Positions 1 through 6,465 of a DNA stretch of 8,155 nucleotides are shown here, one piece after another. The translations under genes were made by a program, and so were the position numbers. Position 1 is the stretch's first letter. Every line of letters starts with the position of its first letter. Below the pieces are notes generated by a model, which saw only the letters and a program-made list of their open reading frames with translations, was not told where the DNA came from and ran no database searches. Source of the stretch: Phycisphaerales bacterium (GTDB lineage: Bacteria; Planctomycetota; Phycisphaerae; Sedimentisphaerales; Anaerohalosphaeraceae); NCBI GenBank assembly GCA_003152975.1, contig PMBP01000491.1, positions 1 through 8,155 of the forward strand. Reading direction: 5' to 3'.

Positions 1-572
1 GTGTCGCCGGCCAGCGTCTCCATGTAGTGGATCGAGCGGGCGTTCGGGCCGCCGACCATCGCCGGTTCGACGCCGCGATGCTGATAACCCAGCGAGATCT
101 CCAGGTGCAGGACCTGCTCGCCTTCGCACTGGAAGCGGAAATGGCCCGGCTCGATGATACCCGCGTGGACAGGGCCGACGGCGACCTCGTGAATTCCCTC
201 TCCTTCGACTTCAAAATATCGGGTTTCCCCGATGGGTTCGGTCAGGAAACGGACCGGCTTGGGCCAGGGGTGGCCGAGAAATGCCAATCCGAATTCTTCG
301 GCGATCTCCCGCTCGAACAGATGCACCTGCGGGCACTCCGGCGTCAGCGACGGGTTGGGGTCCGATACGACGGTTGACAAGATCGCCAGTTCGCCCCCGG
401 CCGTTGCCAGCACGACATACTCGAGCAGATCGTGTTCATCGGGAACCGCAAACAGCGAAACGACGCGGCCCCGTTGGCGGCAGGTCTGGACGATAACCCG
501 CCGGAACTGCTCGGGCGAATAGCGGTCAATGTTGGCCAGCGGGATTCGGACTGCATTGAGAATCCGGGTCAT
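1..572 (-). CDS. hyfG: HyfG/HycE-like catalytic-subunit homologue (NuoC-NuoD fusion), partial, lacking the first NiFe cysteine motif
   Basis: The first 190 codons are visible, plus a two-base AC that can only encode Thr191; the rest lies beyond the left edge. Residues about 1-115 form a NuoC-like 30-kDa domain with the signature EREIAEEFGLAFLGHPW at 87-103. Residues from about 132 start the NuoD/hydrogenase large-subunit domain (VGPVHAGIIEPGHFRF, then YQHRGVE at 163-169). In true group 4 hydrogenases the next conserved block is RxCGxC, which holds the NiFe centre. Here the aligned residues are TLAGDT (186-191), so Ala188 and Thr191 replace both cysteines. The ATG overlaps the hyfF stop as ATGA and follows a strong GGGAGGGG Shine-Dalgarno 7 bases upstream. 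Family membership is certain. The non-hydrogenase interpretation (Ehr-type complex) rests on the missing motif; the second CxxC motif near the C-terminus cannot be seen. The expected location is the cytoplasmic peripheral arm. Confidence 0.92.
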   Translation of the reverse strand, partial: MTRILNAVRIPLANIDRYSPEQFRRVIVQTCRQRGRVVSLFAVPDEHDLLEYVVLATAGGELAILSTVVSDPNPSLTPECPQVHLFEREIAEEFGLAFLGHPWPKPVRFLTEPIGETRYFEVEGEGIHEVAVGPVHAGIIEPGHFRFQCEGEQVLHLEISLGYQHRGVEPAMVGGPNARSIHYMETLAGD

Positions 573-2005
573 CGGACTGCCCCTCCCGCCAATCCGGCCG
601 CCGTGGTCAGCGTTTGGCTCAGAAAGTTTGGAATCACCAGACCCAGCACAAGGACCAGCGCCGCAAAGACGATCGGAGTTACCAAAGACAATCGACTTTC
701 GCGAATCTGGCCCTGTGCCGGCGCCGGGCCGTACAGCATTTTCAGGATGACGCCGGCCATGCCGATCATCGCCAGCGACAAAAATCCCAGGTAGGCGGCG
801 GCGATCCATCCGTGGCCCTGTTGCAGGGCCGCCCGCAGGATCGTCAATTCGCTGATAAAGGTCCCGAAAGGCGGAAAGCCGATGATCGCGAAAAATCCCG
901 CCATCCAAAGAACCGCCGTCGCTGGGATGCGGTGAAACATTCCCGAGACGGCCTCGGTCGATTTGGATCGATAGGCGAAGATGATATTCCCGGCCAGAAG
1001 GAACAGCAGTGCCTTGGTCAGCGAATGATTGACCGCATGCAGCAGGCCCGCAAAACTACCCAGCCCGCCCAGCCCGATGCCCAGGGTCAGTATCCCCATG
1101 TGCTCGACGCTGGAATAGGCCAACATCCGCTTATAGTCGGCCTGCCGCAGCAGGAAGATCGCCGCGAAGGCCATCGAAATCAATCCGAACGCGATCAACA
1201 CCTGCCGTGCAAACTCGCCGATCCCGGCCGCCGAACAGACCTGAAGGGTTCGGAAGATGCCGAGGAACGCGCAATTCAGCAGCGCCCCCGACAGCAGCGC
1301 CGAGACGGCCGACGGTGCCTCGCTGTGCGCATCGGGCAGCCAACTGTGCAGCGGGGCCAGGCCCATCTTCGTGCCATATCCGACTAACAGGAACAAGAAT
1401 GCCGCCTTTAGCCATGCCGGTTGCAGACGCTGAGCATTGGTCGTCAGACCCGCGATCGATAACTCGACCGGGGTCGGGCTTGCCGTTGCGGCCGCGGCCA
1501 TCAGGAAGGTCCCCAGCAGGGCCAGGGCGATCCCCACCGAACAGATCAGCAGGTATTTCCAGGTGGCCTCCAGCGATTGCGGATTGCGGTGGAAATAAAT
1601 CAGCGGGGCGCTGGCCAGCGTCGTGGCCTCGATGGCCACCCATAGCAAACTGAAGTGCTGGGACACCGTAACCAGCGTCATCGTGGCCAGAAAGAACAAC
1701 AGGCATGCGACGAATACCGATTCACTTTCGTGGGGGCTACCGGCCTCGCGCTGGAAGTATTCCAGCAGATAGAATGACGACCCGACGAACAATACGCTGA
1801 CGATCGTCAGAAACAGTTTCCCCGCCTCGTCGAGGGCCAGCCACCCTTGCCACAAACCGGCCGGTGGGAAAATCCAGCACAGGATGGTCAGGATCAGGTG
1901 CAGAAGGGCCACCGCGATGAGGATCACGCGAAGCTGTCGGCTGTTTCCCAGAAACAGGCAGGCGACTCCGGCCAGAACGGGAATCAGGATCAATCCAATG
2001 ATCAT
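569..2005 (-). CDS. hyfF: HyfF-like antiporter/NuoN-type membrane subunit
   Basis: This 478-residue, very hydrophobic protein has roughly 14 membrane segments and the proton-conducting antiporter core shared by NuoL/M/N, Mrp antiporters and hydrogenase-4. Visible family landmarks are Glu126 in the helix VAIEATTLAS, Lys213 in GYGTKMGLAPLH, the loop HSWLPDAHSEAPS (220-232), Lys292 in DYKRMLAYSSVEHMG, His327/Lys331 in NHSLTKALLF and Glu386 in FISELTIL. The position after SALLSG, where the HyfB of this operon has MIKTG with a lysine, reads LLNCAF here (Asn244). It overlaps hyfE upstream and hyfG downstream by ATGA junctions. GGAG 6 bases before the ATG supports the start. Its expected role is one ion-translocating module in the inner-membrane arm. 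HyfF, rather than HyfB or HyfD, fits the length, the lack of a long C-terminal extension and the position between HyfE and HyfG. Confidence 0.93.
   Translation of the reverse strand: MIIGLILIPVLAGVACLFLGNSRQLRVILIAVALLHLILTILCWIFPPAGLWQGWLALDEAGKLFLTIVSVLFVGSSFYLLEYFQREAGSPHESESVFVACLLFFLATMTLVTVSQHFSLLWVAIEATTLASAPLIYFHRNPQSLEATWKYLLICSVGIALALLGTFLMAAAATASPTPVELSIAGLTTNAQRLQPAWLKAAFLFLLVGYGTKMGLAPLHSWLPDAHSEAPSAVSALLSGALLNCAFLGIFRTLQVCSAAGIGEFARQVLIAFGLISMAFAAIFLLRQADYKRMLAYSSVEHMGILTLGIGLGGLGSFAGLLHAVNHSLTKALLFLLAGNIIFAYRSKSTEAVSGMFHRIPATAVLWMAGFFAIIGFPPFGTFISELTILRAALQQGHGWIAAAYLGFLSLAMIGMAGVILKMLYGPAPAQGQIRESRLSLVTPIVFAALVLVLGLVIPNFLSQTLTTAAGLAGGAVR
580..587 (-). promoter_or_regulatory. 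Extended Shine-Dalgarno of hyfG inside the end of hyfF
   Basis: On the minus strand GGGAGGGG lies 7 bases before the hyfG ATG and within the last codons of hyfF. It is the longest ribosome site in the operon and contrasts with hyfB, which has none. Confidence 0.65.
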
Positions 2006-2655
2006 TCGTCGCTCCAGTCCCGAAGTCCCGTCATGCGGTCCGCATCAATATGGTCGAATTCCCGATTGATCTGGAAAATCGCGATGCCCATGACGAACAC
2101 TCCCACAAACAGATCCAGCAGGATGCCCAATTCCACCATCAGCGTCTGATGAGGCATCAGGACCAGCCCGAAGGTGTAAATTCCGTTTTCCAGAACGAGA
2201 TAGCCGATGACCTGGTTGAGGGCGATCTTCCGCGACACGAGGATGAACAGGCCGACCAGCACGCCGAAGAAGGCCGTTGGGATCATCAGGGTTCCCGGCG
2301 GATCAAACGGCAACGGCAGGCGAGTGTTGAACCAGAAGGATGCGGCGATGGCGATCACTCCGATCAGGATAGAGGCGTTATACCCCACGAACGGCTGGAC
2401 TTCTCGCTGGACATTTGCTTCGACCAGCGACCGTTCCAATAGCGCCGGAAGAACCCACCCCTTGAGAGCAATCGTGACCAGTGCCAACAGCAGCGGCGTC
2501 CACGATTCAAGGGGCGCCACCATCAGGGGCAAACAGCCCAGCATGGCGCCCTGGATCGCCGACAGGCGGATACAGGTCCGCAAACGGCTGACACCCAGAA
2601 TCGCCAGATTCGTTACGGCCACCAGTACCATTAGCAGATCGATCCATTCCCGCAT
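2002..2655 (-). CDS. hyfE: HyfE-like membrane subunit with NuoK-type domain
   Basis: The 217-residue integral membrane protein is about the usual length of HyfE. The N-terminal half (1-110) has three to four membrane segments. The C-terminal half (about 125-205) resembles NuoK/MrpC: the helix NQVIGYLVLENGIYTFGL carries Glu156, and the next helix TLMVELGILLDLFVGVF carries Glu175 and Asp181, corresponding to the buried acidic residues of the proton path. The tail INREFDHIDAD is the typical HyfE ending. It starts 3 bases after the hyfC stop, with a GAGG Shine-Dalgarno that overlaps the hyfC TAA codon, and its stop overlaps the hyfF ATG. It presumably connects the NuoH-like subunit to the antiporter-like subunits in the membrane arm. 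Family identification is strong; the assignment of individual proton-path residues comes from complex I and is inference. Confidence 0.92.
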   Translation of the reverse strand: MREWIDLLMVLVAVTNLAILGVSRLRTCIRLSAIQGAMLGCLPLMVAPLESWTPLLLALVTIALKGWVLPALLERSLVEANVQREVQPFVGYNASILIGVIAIAASFWFNTRLPLPFDPPGTLMIPTAFFGVLVGLFILVSRKIALNQVIGYLVLENGIYTFGLVLMPHQTLMVELGILLDLFVGVFVMGIAIFQINREFDHIDADRMTGLRDWSDE

Positions 2656-2658
2656 GGC

Positions 2659-3573
2659 TTACCTCACCACCAAAATCAGGGCAAAAATCGCCAGTGCGCA
2701 CGCCCCGGCCAGAAGCTGCGGGACCTTGAGCAGGCGAAGCCGGGCCATCGTGGATTCGACGATCCCGACGAGTACGGCCAGCGTGAACATCCCGGCCACG
2801 GAGACCAGAAATCGGATAATCATTGGCAGTCCTTCCAGCGGCAGCAGGACCCCGATCAGGATGGCGCCCAGCAGCCAGAATTTCAGGGCCGCGGTGTATT
2901 GGATCATTGCAAAGTCCGGCCCGCTGTGATCGAGGACCATGACCTCGTGAATCATCGTCAATTCCAGATGCGTGTTCGGGTCATCGACGGGAATCCGGGC
3001 GTTTTCGGCCAGAAAGACGACAAACAGCGTGCAACCAACCATCGCGATCGGTGCAACGCCGGGGCCGAGCGTCCAGGACAACCGCCCGACCATCTCCGAC
3101 AGCGAAAGCGACCGGGTCATCCAGGCCACCGCCGTCAATGCCAGAAGCAGCGCCGGTTCCGCCAGCGCCGAAAAGGCCACCTCACGGCTGGCGCCCATGC
3201 CTTCAAAACTCGAACCAGTGTCCAGTGCCGCGACCACCCAGAGGAATCGCAGGATACCTAACAGGTAGGCGACGAAGAAGAAATCCCCCGCAAACGAAAC
3301 CAGTCCGCGGCTGCCCCCAAAGGGCACCAGTGTCATCGCGATAGCGATGGCCGCAAGGCCGACGATCGGGCCGGCCCGAAAGACCCAGCTTGTCGTTCGG
3401 CTATAGACGGCCCCTTTGCCGATCAAACGGGTCAGATCGAAGTAAAGCTGTAACAGGGGCTGTCCCTTGCGTCCGGCAAAGACGGCCTTGGTCCGATTGA
3501 CCACCCCCAGCAGCAGAGGGGCCAAAGCGAAGCCACACAGAACCGTCAGAATGGACGAAAGGATCGAGATCAT
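2659..3573 (-). CDS. hyfC: HyfC/HycD-like membrane anchor (NuoH-type)
   Basis: This 304-residue protein has about eight membrane segments and is close to the normal length of HyfC/HycD. Diagnostic motifs are RTKAVFAGRKGQPLLQLYFD (27-46), the acidic loop AALDTGSSFEGMGASRE (115-131; Asp118, Glu124, Glu131) and ENARIPVDDPNTHLELTMIHE (190-210). These form the interface with the peripheral arm and the entry of the ion path in the complex I homologue NuoH. The frame is open much further upstream, but that stretch is antisense-like and polar; the ATG at 3573 overlaps the hyfB stop as ATGA, has GGAG 6 bases upstream and gives the expected hydrophobic N-terminus MISILSSIL. It anchors the HyfG module to the membrane and couples electron transfer to ion pumping. 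There is no truncation or missing key residue that I can see. Confidence 0.94.
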   Translation of the reverse strand: MISILSSILTVLCGFALAPLLLGVVNRTKAVFAGRKGQPLLQLYFDLTRLIGKGAVYSRTTSWVFRAGPIVGLAAIAIAMTLVPFGGSRGLVSFAGDFFFVAYLLGILRFLWVVAALDTGSSFEGMGASREVAFSALAEPALLLALTAVAWMTRSLSLSEMVGRLSWTLGPGVAPIAMVGCTLFVVFLAENARIPVDDPNTHLELTMIHEVMVLDHSGPDFAMIQYTAALKFWLLGAILIGVLLPLEGLPMIIRFLVSVAGMFTLAVLVGIVESTMARLRLLKVPQLLAGACALAIFALILVVR

Positions 3574-5537
3574 GCCAGACTCCACAAGATCAGCGCCAGC
3601 AGCGTCAGGACGATATACAGAATATACAGGTGTACTCGTCCGTGCTGCAGTCGGCGTACCGCCCGGCTGATCCACACCAGGGCATTGAAGATCGGTGTAT
3701 AGAAAAACCGCTGAAAGACATCGGGCGTATGCGTCTCCACGGACGCCTGACGGGGAAACAGGCCCGAAGGAAGCTGCCGATGAGAGCGGCTTTGCATCAG
3801 CAATCCGAACAGGTTCGTCAGGGGTCCTGCGAAGGATGTTGCGGTATATTGCATTCGGGCCGCTGGCGCCGCATAACCGCAATCCCAGGTGACCGACGAT
3901 TCGACCGGGCGGCGTTTCAGGATCGCTCGTCGAAGGACCGCCAGGAGAAATATCCCCAGCCAGAGAATTAACCCGATTACCGAGATCGCTACAAGGGAAG
4001 AGACGGCCTGGCTCCAGGATACCTCAAACTTCTCGGCCGGCAAACCCGTCAAAATGCCAATTGCCGGTTGCAGCAGCAGGAAGATCAGCGGCGATGCGAT
4101 TCCAATCAGAATGCACAACGCGGCGGGAATCCCCATCGCCGTTAGCATCGAGGGACCGACTTCGTGAACGCCATCCAGCGGAATATGCCGCGGCTCGCCG
4201 AGAAAGACGATCCCGAAGGCCTTCGTGAAACACGCCACGGCCAGTCCACCGATTAGAGCCAACGATCCGATAACGACAAATCCAACCGCGAATGCCGACA
4301 GCCCCGGCATCGGCATCTGCAGCGCCCCCAGGTAGATCAGGAATTCGCTGATGAAACCGTTCAGAGGAATCAGGCCGCAGATCGCGATCGATCCGATCAA
4401 AAAAGTTGCCGCAGTGAACGGCATTTTCCGAATCAGCCCGCCGAGCTGATCGATCTGCCGCGTGCCGGTGCTATGCAGGATGGCCCCGGCCCCGAAAAAC
4501 AGCAAGCCCTTGAAGAGTGCATGATTGAGCACATGCAACAGCGCGCCGGCAAATCCAAACACGGCCAACGCCGGGATCGAACGGCTCATCCCCAACAGAC
4601 CCAGCCCCATACCCAGTGCGATAATACCGATGTTTTCCACACTGTGATAGGCCAGTAGCCGTTTGAGATCGTGCTGGGCCAGCGCAAACAAAACCCCGAG
4701 GATTCCTGAGCTCATTCCGATGCCCAGAAGGATCCAGCCTGCAAGATCAGGTACCGAATCAAAGAAGGTCAGGGTACGCATCAGGCCGTAGATTCCAGTC
4801 TTGATCATCACCCCGGACATCACGGCCGAGACATGGCTCGGCGCTGCCGGATGGGCCTCGGGCAGCCAGACATGCAGCGGCATAAAACCCGCCTTGGTCC
4901 CGAATCCGATCACGGCCAGCAGGAAGATCAAAAAGGTTTGCCGCGGCTGGCAATGCAGTTGGTCAAAATCGAGCGATCCGCCGCCCGCCAACAACAGGAA
5001 CATCACCAGTAAAAACGCCGTCCCCAAATGCATGGCGATCAGATAGGTCCATCCCGCATGGCGGACGGACGGGTCGTCACCATCGAACATCACCAGGGCA
5101 AACGAGGCCAGCGACATGATTTCCCAGGCCATCAGGAACAGGATAGCATTGTCGGCGATGACCACCAGAGTCATGGCGGCTGTCAGCAGGGCATAAAAAA
5201 ACCAGACCGGGCCAAGGTTCCGCCGGCCTTCGTGGGCATGAAGATACCCTCGGCCATAAATGGCCCCCAGTCCGCTGATTAGCAGGATAGGAACAAGAAA
5301 GAAAGCCGACAGCCCGTCTAAGTGTATTCGCAACGATCCCCCCGGAACGGTCCAGTCCCACCCCGTACGAACTCTCATCCCCGTTAGCAGGATCGTCAAC
5401 GCCGGGATCAGGCCTAACGCACAGGCCACGACGGTTCCCGTGGCGCCGATCCATCCGGCCAGAGCGCCCTTTCGGCCGACCCCCAGGCAAACGACTCCGC
5501 TAATCAACAAAATCGCGATCGATATCAAAATGGCCAT
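3570..5537 (-). CDS. hyfB: HyfB-like antiporter/NuoL-type membrane subunit
   Basis: The 655-residue protein has about 16 membrane segments and the proton-conducting antiporter core. Landmarks are Glu139 in MAWEIMSLASFALV, Lys215 in GFGTKAGFMPLHVWLPEAHP, Lys246 in VMIKTGIYGL, Lys292 in DLKRLLAYHSVENIG, His339 and Lys343 in LNHALFKGLLFFGAG, and Glu398 in GFISEFLIYL. The C-terminal part carries the HyfB/HycC signature TWDCGY...RMQYTATSFAGPL, then a polar stretch and a final membrane helix (about 630-653). This tail, the length and the position before hyfC distinguish it from HyfF and HyfD. It starts 14 bases after the stop of the EIIA regulator. The 20 bases before its ATG contain no purine-rich Shine-Dalgarno, unlike the four hyf genes after it, so translation may depend on coupling to the upstream gene. 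The predicted role is the distal ion-pumping module. Confidence 0.94.
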   Translation of the reverse strand: MAILISIAILLISGVVCLGVGRKGALAGWIGATGTVVACALGLIPALTILLTGMRVRTGWDWTVPGGSLRIHLDGLSAFFLVPILLISGLGAIYGRGYLHAHEGRRNLGPVWFFYALLTAAMTLVVIADNAILFLMAWEIMSLASFALVMFDGDDPSVRHAGWTYLIAMHLGTAFLLVMFLLLAGGGSLDFDQLHCQPRQTFLIFLLAVIGFGTKAGFMPLHVWLPEAHPAAPSHVSAVMSGVMIKTGIYGLMRTLTFFDSVPDLAGWILLGIGMSSGILGVLFALAQHDLKRLLAYHSVENIGIIALGMGLGLLGMSRSIPALAVFGFAGALLHVLNHALFKGLLFFGAGAILHSTGTRQIDQLGGLIRKMPFTAATFLIGSIAICGLIPLNGFISEFLIYLGALQMPMPGLSAFAVGFVVIGSLALIGGLAVACFTKAFGIVFLGEPRHIPLDGVHEVGPSMLTAMGIPAALCILIGIASPLIFLLLQPAIGILTGLPAEKFEVSWSQAVSSLVAISVIGLILWLGIFLLAVLRRAILKRRPVESSVTWDCGYAAPAARMQYTATSFAGPLTNLFGLLMQSRSHRQLPSGLFPRQASVETHTPDVFQRFFYTPIFNALVWISRAVRRLQHGRVHLYILYIVLTLLALILWSLA

Positions 5538-5551
5538 AGAGCGTAGTGGCT

Positions 5552-6250
5552 TTATGAAGAAACACCAGTGGAAGAAGAGTCCAGAGCCGATTCAACCTTG
5601 CGGATGGCTTCCGACAATTCATCCCGCAGGCCCCTCCGCTGCAGGATTGCCTGGAATTCCGGCTCCCTCAAACAATATGCCAGGCGAGCCAGAACATGCA
5701 GGTGTGCCCGGACCGTCGGAGAAACCACGACAAACAGCGCATACACCAGTTTGCCGTCCAAGGCGCCATATTCGACCGGCTTTTCCAGGAAACACAGCGA
5801 CACCATCGGGTGCGCCACCGGGTGGACGATCGGGCTTCGCGCGTGCGGAATGGCGATCCCATCGCCGATGGCCGTTGAGCCCAAACCCTCGCGAGCCATC
5901 AGCACGCTATACAAATACTCTTTGTCCACACCCTCCGGCAAATGCATCGTCTCGACCACCGACCGCAAAACCTCGGATTTACTGCTCCCTTCGACGCGAT
6001 AATACACGCCGCCTTCCTTGAGACTCTGCGACAACGATGGAACCGGAAGAGAGGAACCTTCGGTTTCTTCAAAGACTTTCGGCGAAATGGCGATTTTGTG
6101 CGCGGTAGCCCATTCGAGTAGTTCGGCCCGGTTGAAGCGATATTGCTCGTTGATCCGGTAGGCCGGAATCGCGTTCTGCTTGAGCCAGCGATAAATTGTT
6201 TTTTCCGACACACCGAGTAGGCCAGCGGCGTCACGAACGGTCAATTTCAT
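5552..6250 (-). CDS. Excisionase/MerR-like HTH fused to PTS EIIA domain (PtsN/EIIA-Fru type), likely operon regulator
   Basis: The 232-residue protein has two domains. Residues 2-52 form an excisionase-family (HTH_17) DNA-binding domain: LTVRDAAGLLGVSEKTIYRW, then IPAYRINEQYRFNRAELLEW. After a polar linker, residues about 80-222 form a PTS EIIA type-2 domain. The motif GLGSTAIGDGIAIPHARSP holds the phospho-accepting histidine (His136), and VRAHLHVLARLAYCLREPEF is the usual C-terminal helix. A TTG at 6256 would add two residues, but AGGA lies 7 bases before the ATG at 6250 and only one base before that TTG, so the ATG is chosen. It heads the hyf operon, 14 bases before hyfB. No other PTS transporter component is nearby, so sugar uptake is unlikely. 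A phosphorylation-controlled transcription factor for the operon and its own promoter is the inferred role; EI/HPr partners are not visible here. Confidence 0.9.
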   Translation of the reverse strand: MKLTVRDAAGLLGVSEKTIYRWLKQNAIPAYRINEQYRFNRAELLEWATAHKIAISPKVFEETEGSSLPVPSLSQSLKEGGVYYRVEGSSKSEVLRSVVETMHLPEGVDKEYLYSVLMAREGLGSTAIGDGIAIPHARSPIVHPVAHPMVSLCFLEKPVEYGALDGKLVYALFVVVSPTVRAHLHVLARLAYCLREPEFQAILQRRGLRDELSEAIRKVESALDSSSTGVSS

Positions 6251-6257
6251 CGTCAAG

Positions 6258-6261
6258 TCCT
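6258..6261 (-). promoter_or_regulatory. Shine-Dalgarno that fixes the EIIA-regulator start
   Basis: On the minus strand AGGA is followed by seven bases (CTTGACG) and then ATG at 6250. The alternative in-frame TTG at 6256 is only one base away from AGGA, too close for initiation, which decides the start. Confidence 0.7.
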
Positions 6262-6266
6262 ATTGA

Positions 6267-6284
6267 TTGAACTCGTAAGCTCAA
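6267..6284. promoter_or_regulatory. Imperfect dyad over the predicted transcription start of the EIIA-hyf operon
   Basis: TTGAACT-CGTA-AGCTCAA reads as two 7-base arms with one mismatch around a 4-base centre. The predicted start (about 6279) falls inside it. As minus-strand RNA the mismatch becomes a G-U wobble and the loop is UACG, so a hairpin just before the Shine-Dalgarno is possible only if transcription starts upstream of 6284. A DNA operator is the more likely reading. No binding evidence is available. Confidence 0.45.
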
Positions 6285-6285
6285 C

Positions 6286-6314
6286 AGTCTAATGGACATC
6301 TGTCCTGTTGGCAA
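6286..6314 (-). promoter_or_regulatory. Predicted sigma70-type promoter of the EIIA-hyfBCEFG operon
   Basis: On the minus strand TTGCCA (6314-6309; 5 of 6 matches to TTGACA) is followed after exactly 17 bases by TAGACT (6291-6286; 4 of 6 matches to TATAAT). This predicts a start near 6279 and a leader of about 30 bases before the ATG at 6250. It is the only well-spaced pair I found in the divergent control region; the exact start is inference. Confidence 0.55.
6294..6305. promoter_or_regulatory. Perfect 12-base dyad inside the -35/-10 spacer (candidate operator)
   Basis: GGACA-TC-TGTCC is a perfect inverted repeat with 5-base arms and a 2-base centre. It lies wholly within the 17-base spacer of the predicted promoter, the place where MerR-superfamily regulators bind. 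The regulator encoded immediately downstream has an HTH of that broad superfamily, which makes it the obvious candidate ligand. Short dyads of this size can occur by chance, so the position is the main argument. Confidence 0.45.
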
Positions 6315-6402
6315 GACAAATTTCTCACGCAATGGAACGCTTACGCCATGATTGGATCTCGATGGGGGATTAGTCAATGGCAGGGGTTAATTTGGCCGAC
6401 AT

Positions 6403-6465
6403 AGGGAGGATAGGGTTCCTGCGGTTTAGAGGGGTATCCTAAAGGGAATTATCGGGGCTCCTGCA
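6403..6465 (+). repeat. rnpA leader with three roughly helically phased GGG..TCCT elements
   Basis: Before the rnpA start are AGGGTTCCT (6412-6420), AGGGGTATCCT (6430-6440) and CGGGGCTCCT (6453-6462); their TCCT parts are 20 and 22 bases apart, near two helical turns. A weak hairpin TTTAGG/CCTAAA with one bulged base spans 6425-6443. A purine-rich, Shine-Dalgarno-like GGGAGGA at 6404-6410 has no start codon after it. The GGGG at 6454-6457, 8 bases before the TTG, is the only candidate ribosome site for rnpA. Function is unknown; it may be chance in G-rich sequence. No convincing plus-strand promoter was found between 6300 and 6465. Confidence 0.3.

Noticed and set aside
614..1387. Plus-strand open frame of 257 codons inside hyfF
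   Set aside because: It is antisense to a clearly conserved membrane protein, is composed of charged, low-complexity residues typical of the reverse frame of GC-rich hydrophobic genes, and has no ribosome site.
3574..3882. N-terminal extension of hyfC to an upstream ATG at 3882
   Set aside because: The extra 103 residues are polar and out of frame with hyfB, and unlike any HyfC N-terminus; the ATG at 3573 has a Shine-Dalgarno and overlaps the hyfB stop.
5260..6021. Plus-strand open frame of 253 codons across the hyfB start and the EIIA regulator
   Set aside because: It is antisense to two well-supported genes, rich in Pro, Arg and Ser and without recognisable domains.
6251..6256. TTG at 6256 as start of the EIIA regulator
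   Set aside because: It adds only two residues and lies one base from the AGGA, whereas the ATG at 6250 is 7 bases away.
6348..6404. Small plus-strand open frame of 18 codons in the divergent region
   Set aside because: There is no well-placed ribosome site and no known peptide resemblance; it is not rpmH, which is longer and very basic.
6257..6465. Possible rpmH, tRNA or replication-origin elements upstream of rnpA
   Set aside because: I read both strands and found no L34-like basic peptide, no tRNA cloverleaf and no DnaA-box cluster.
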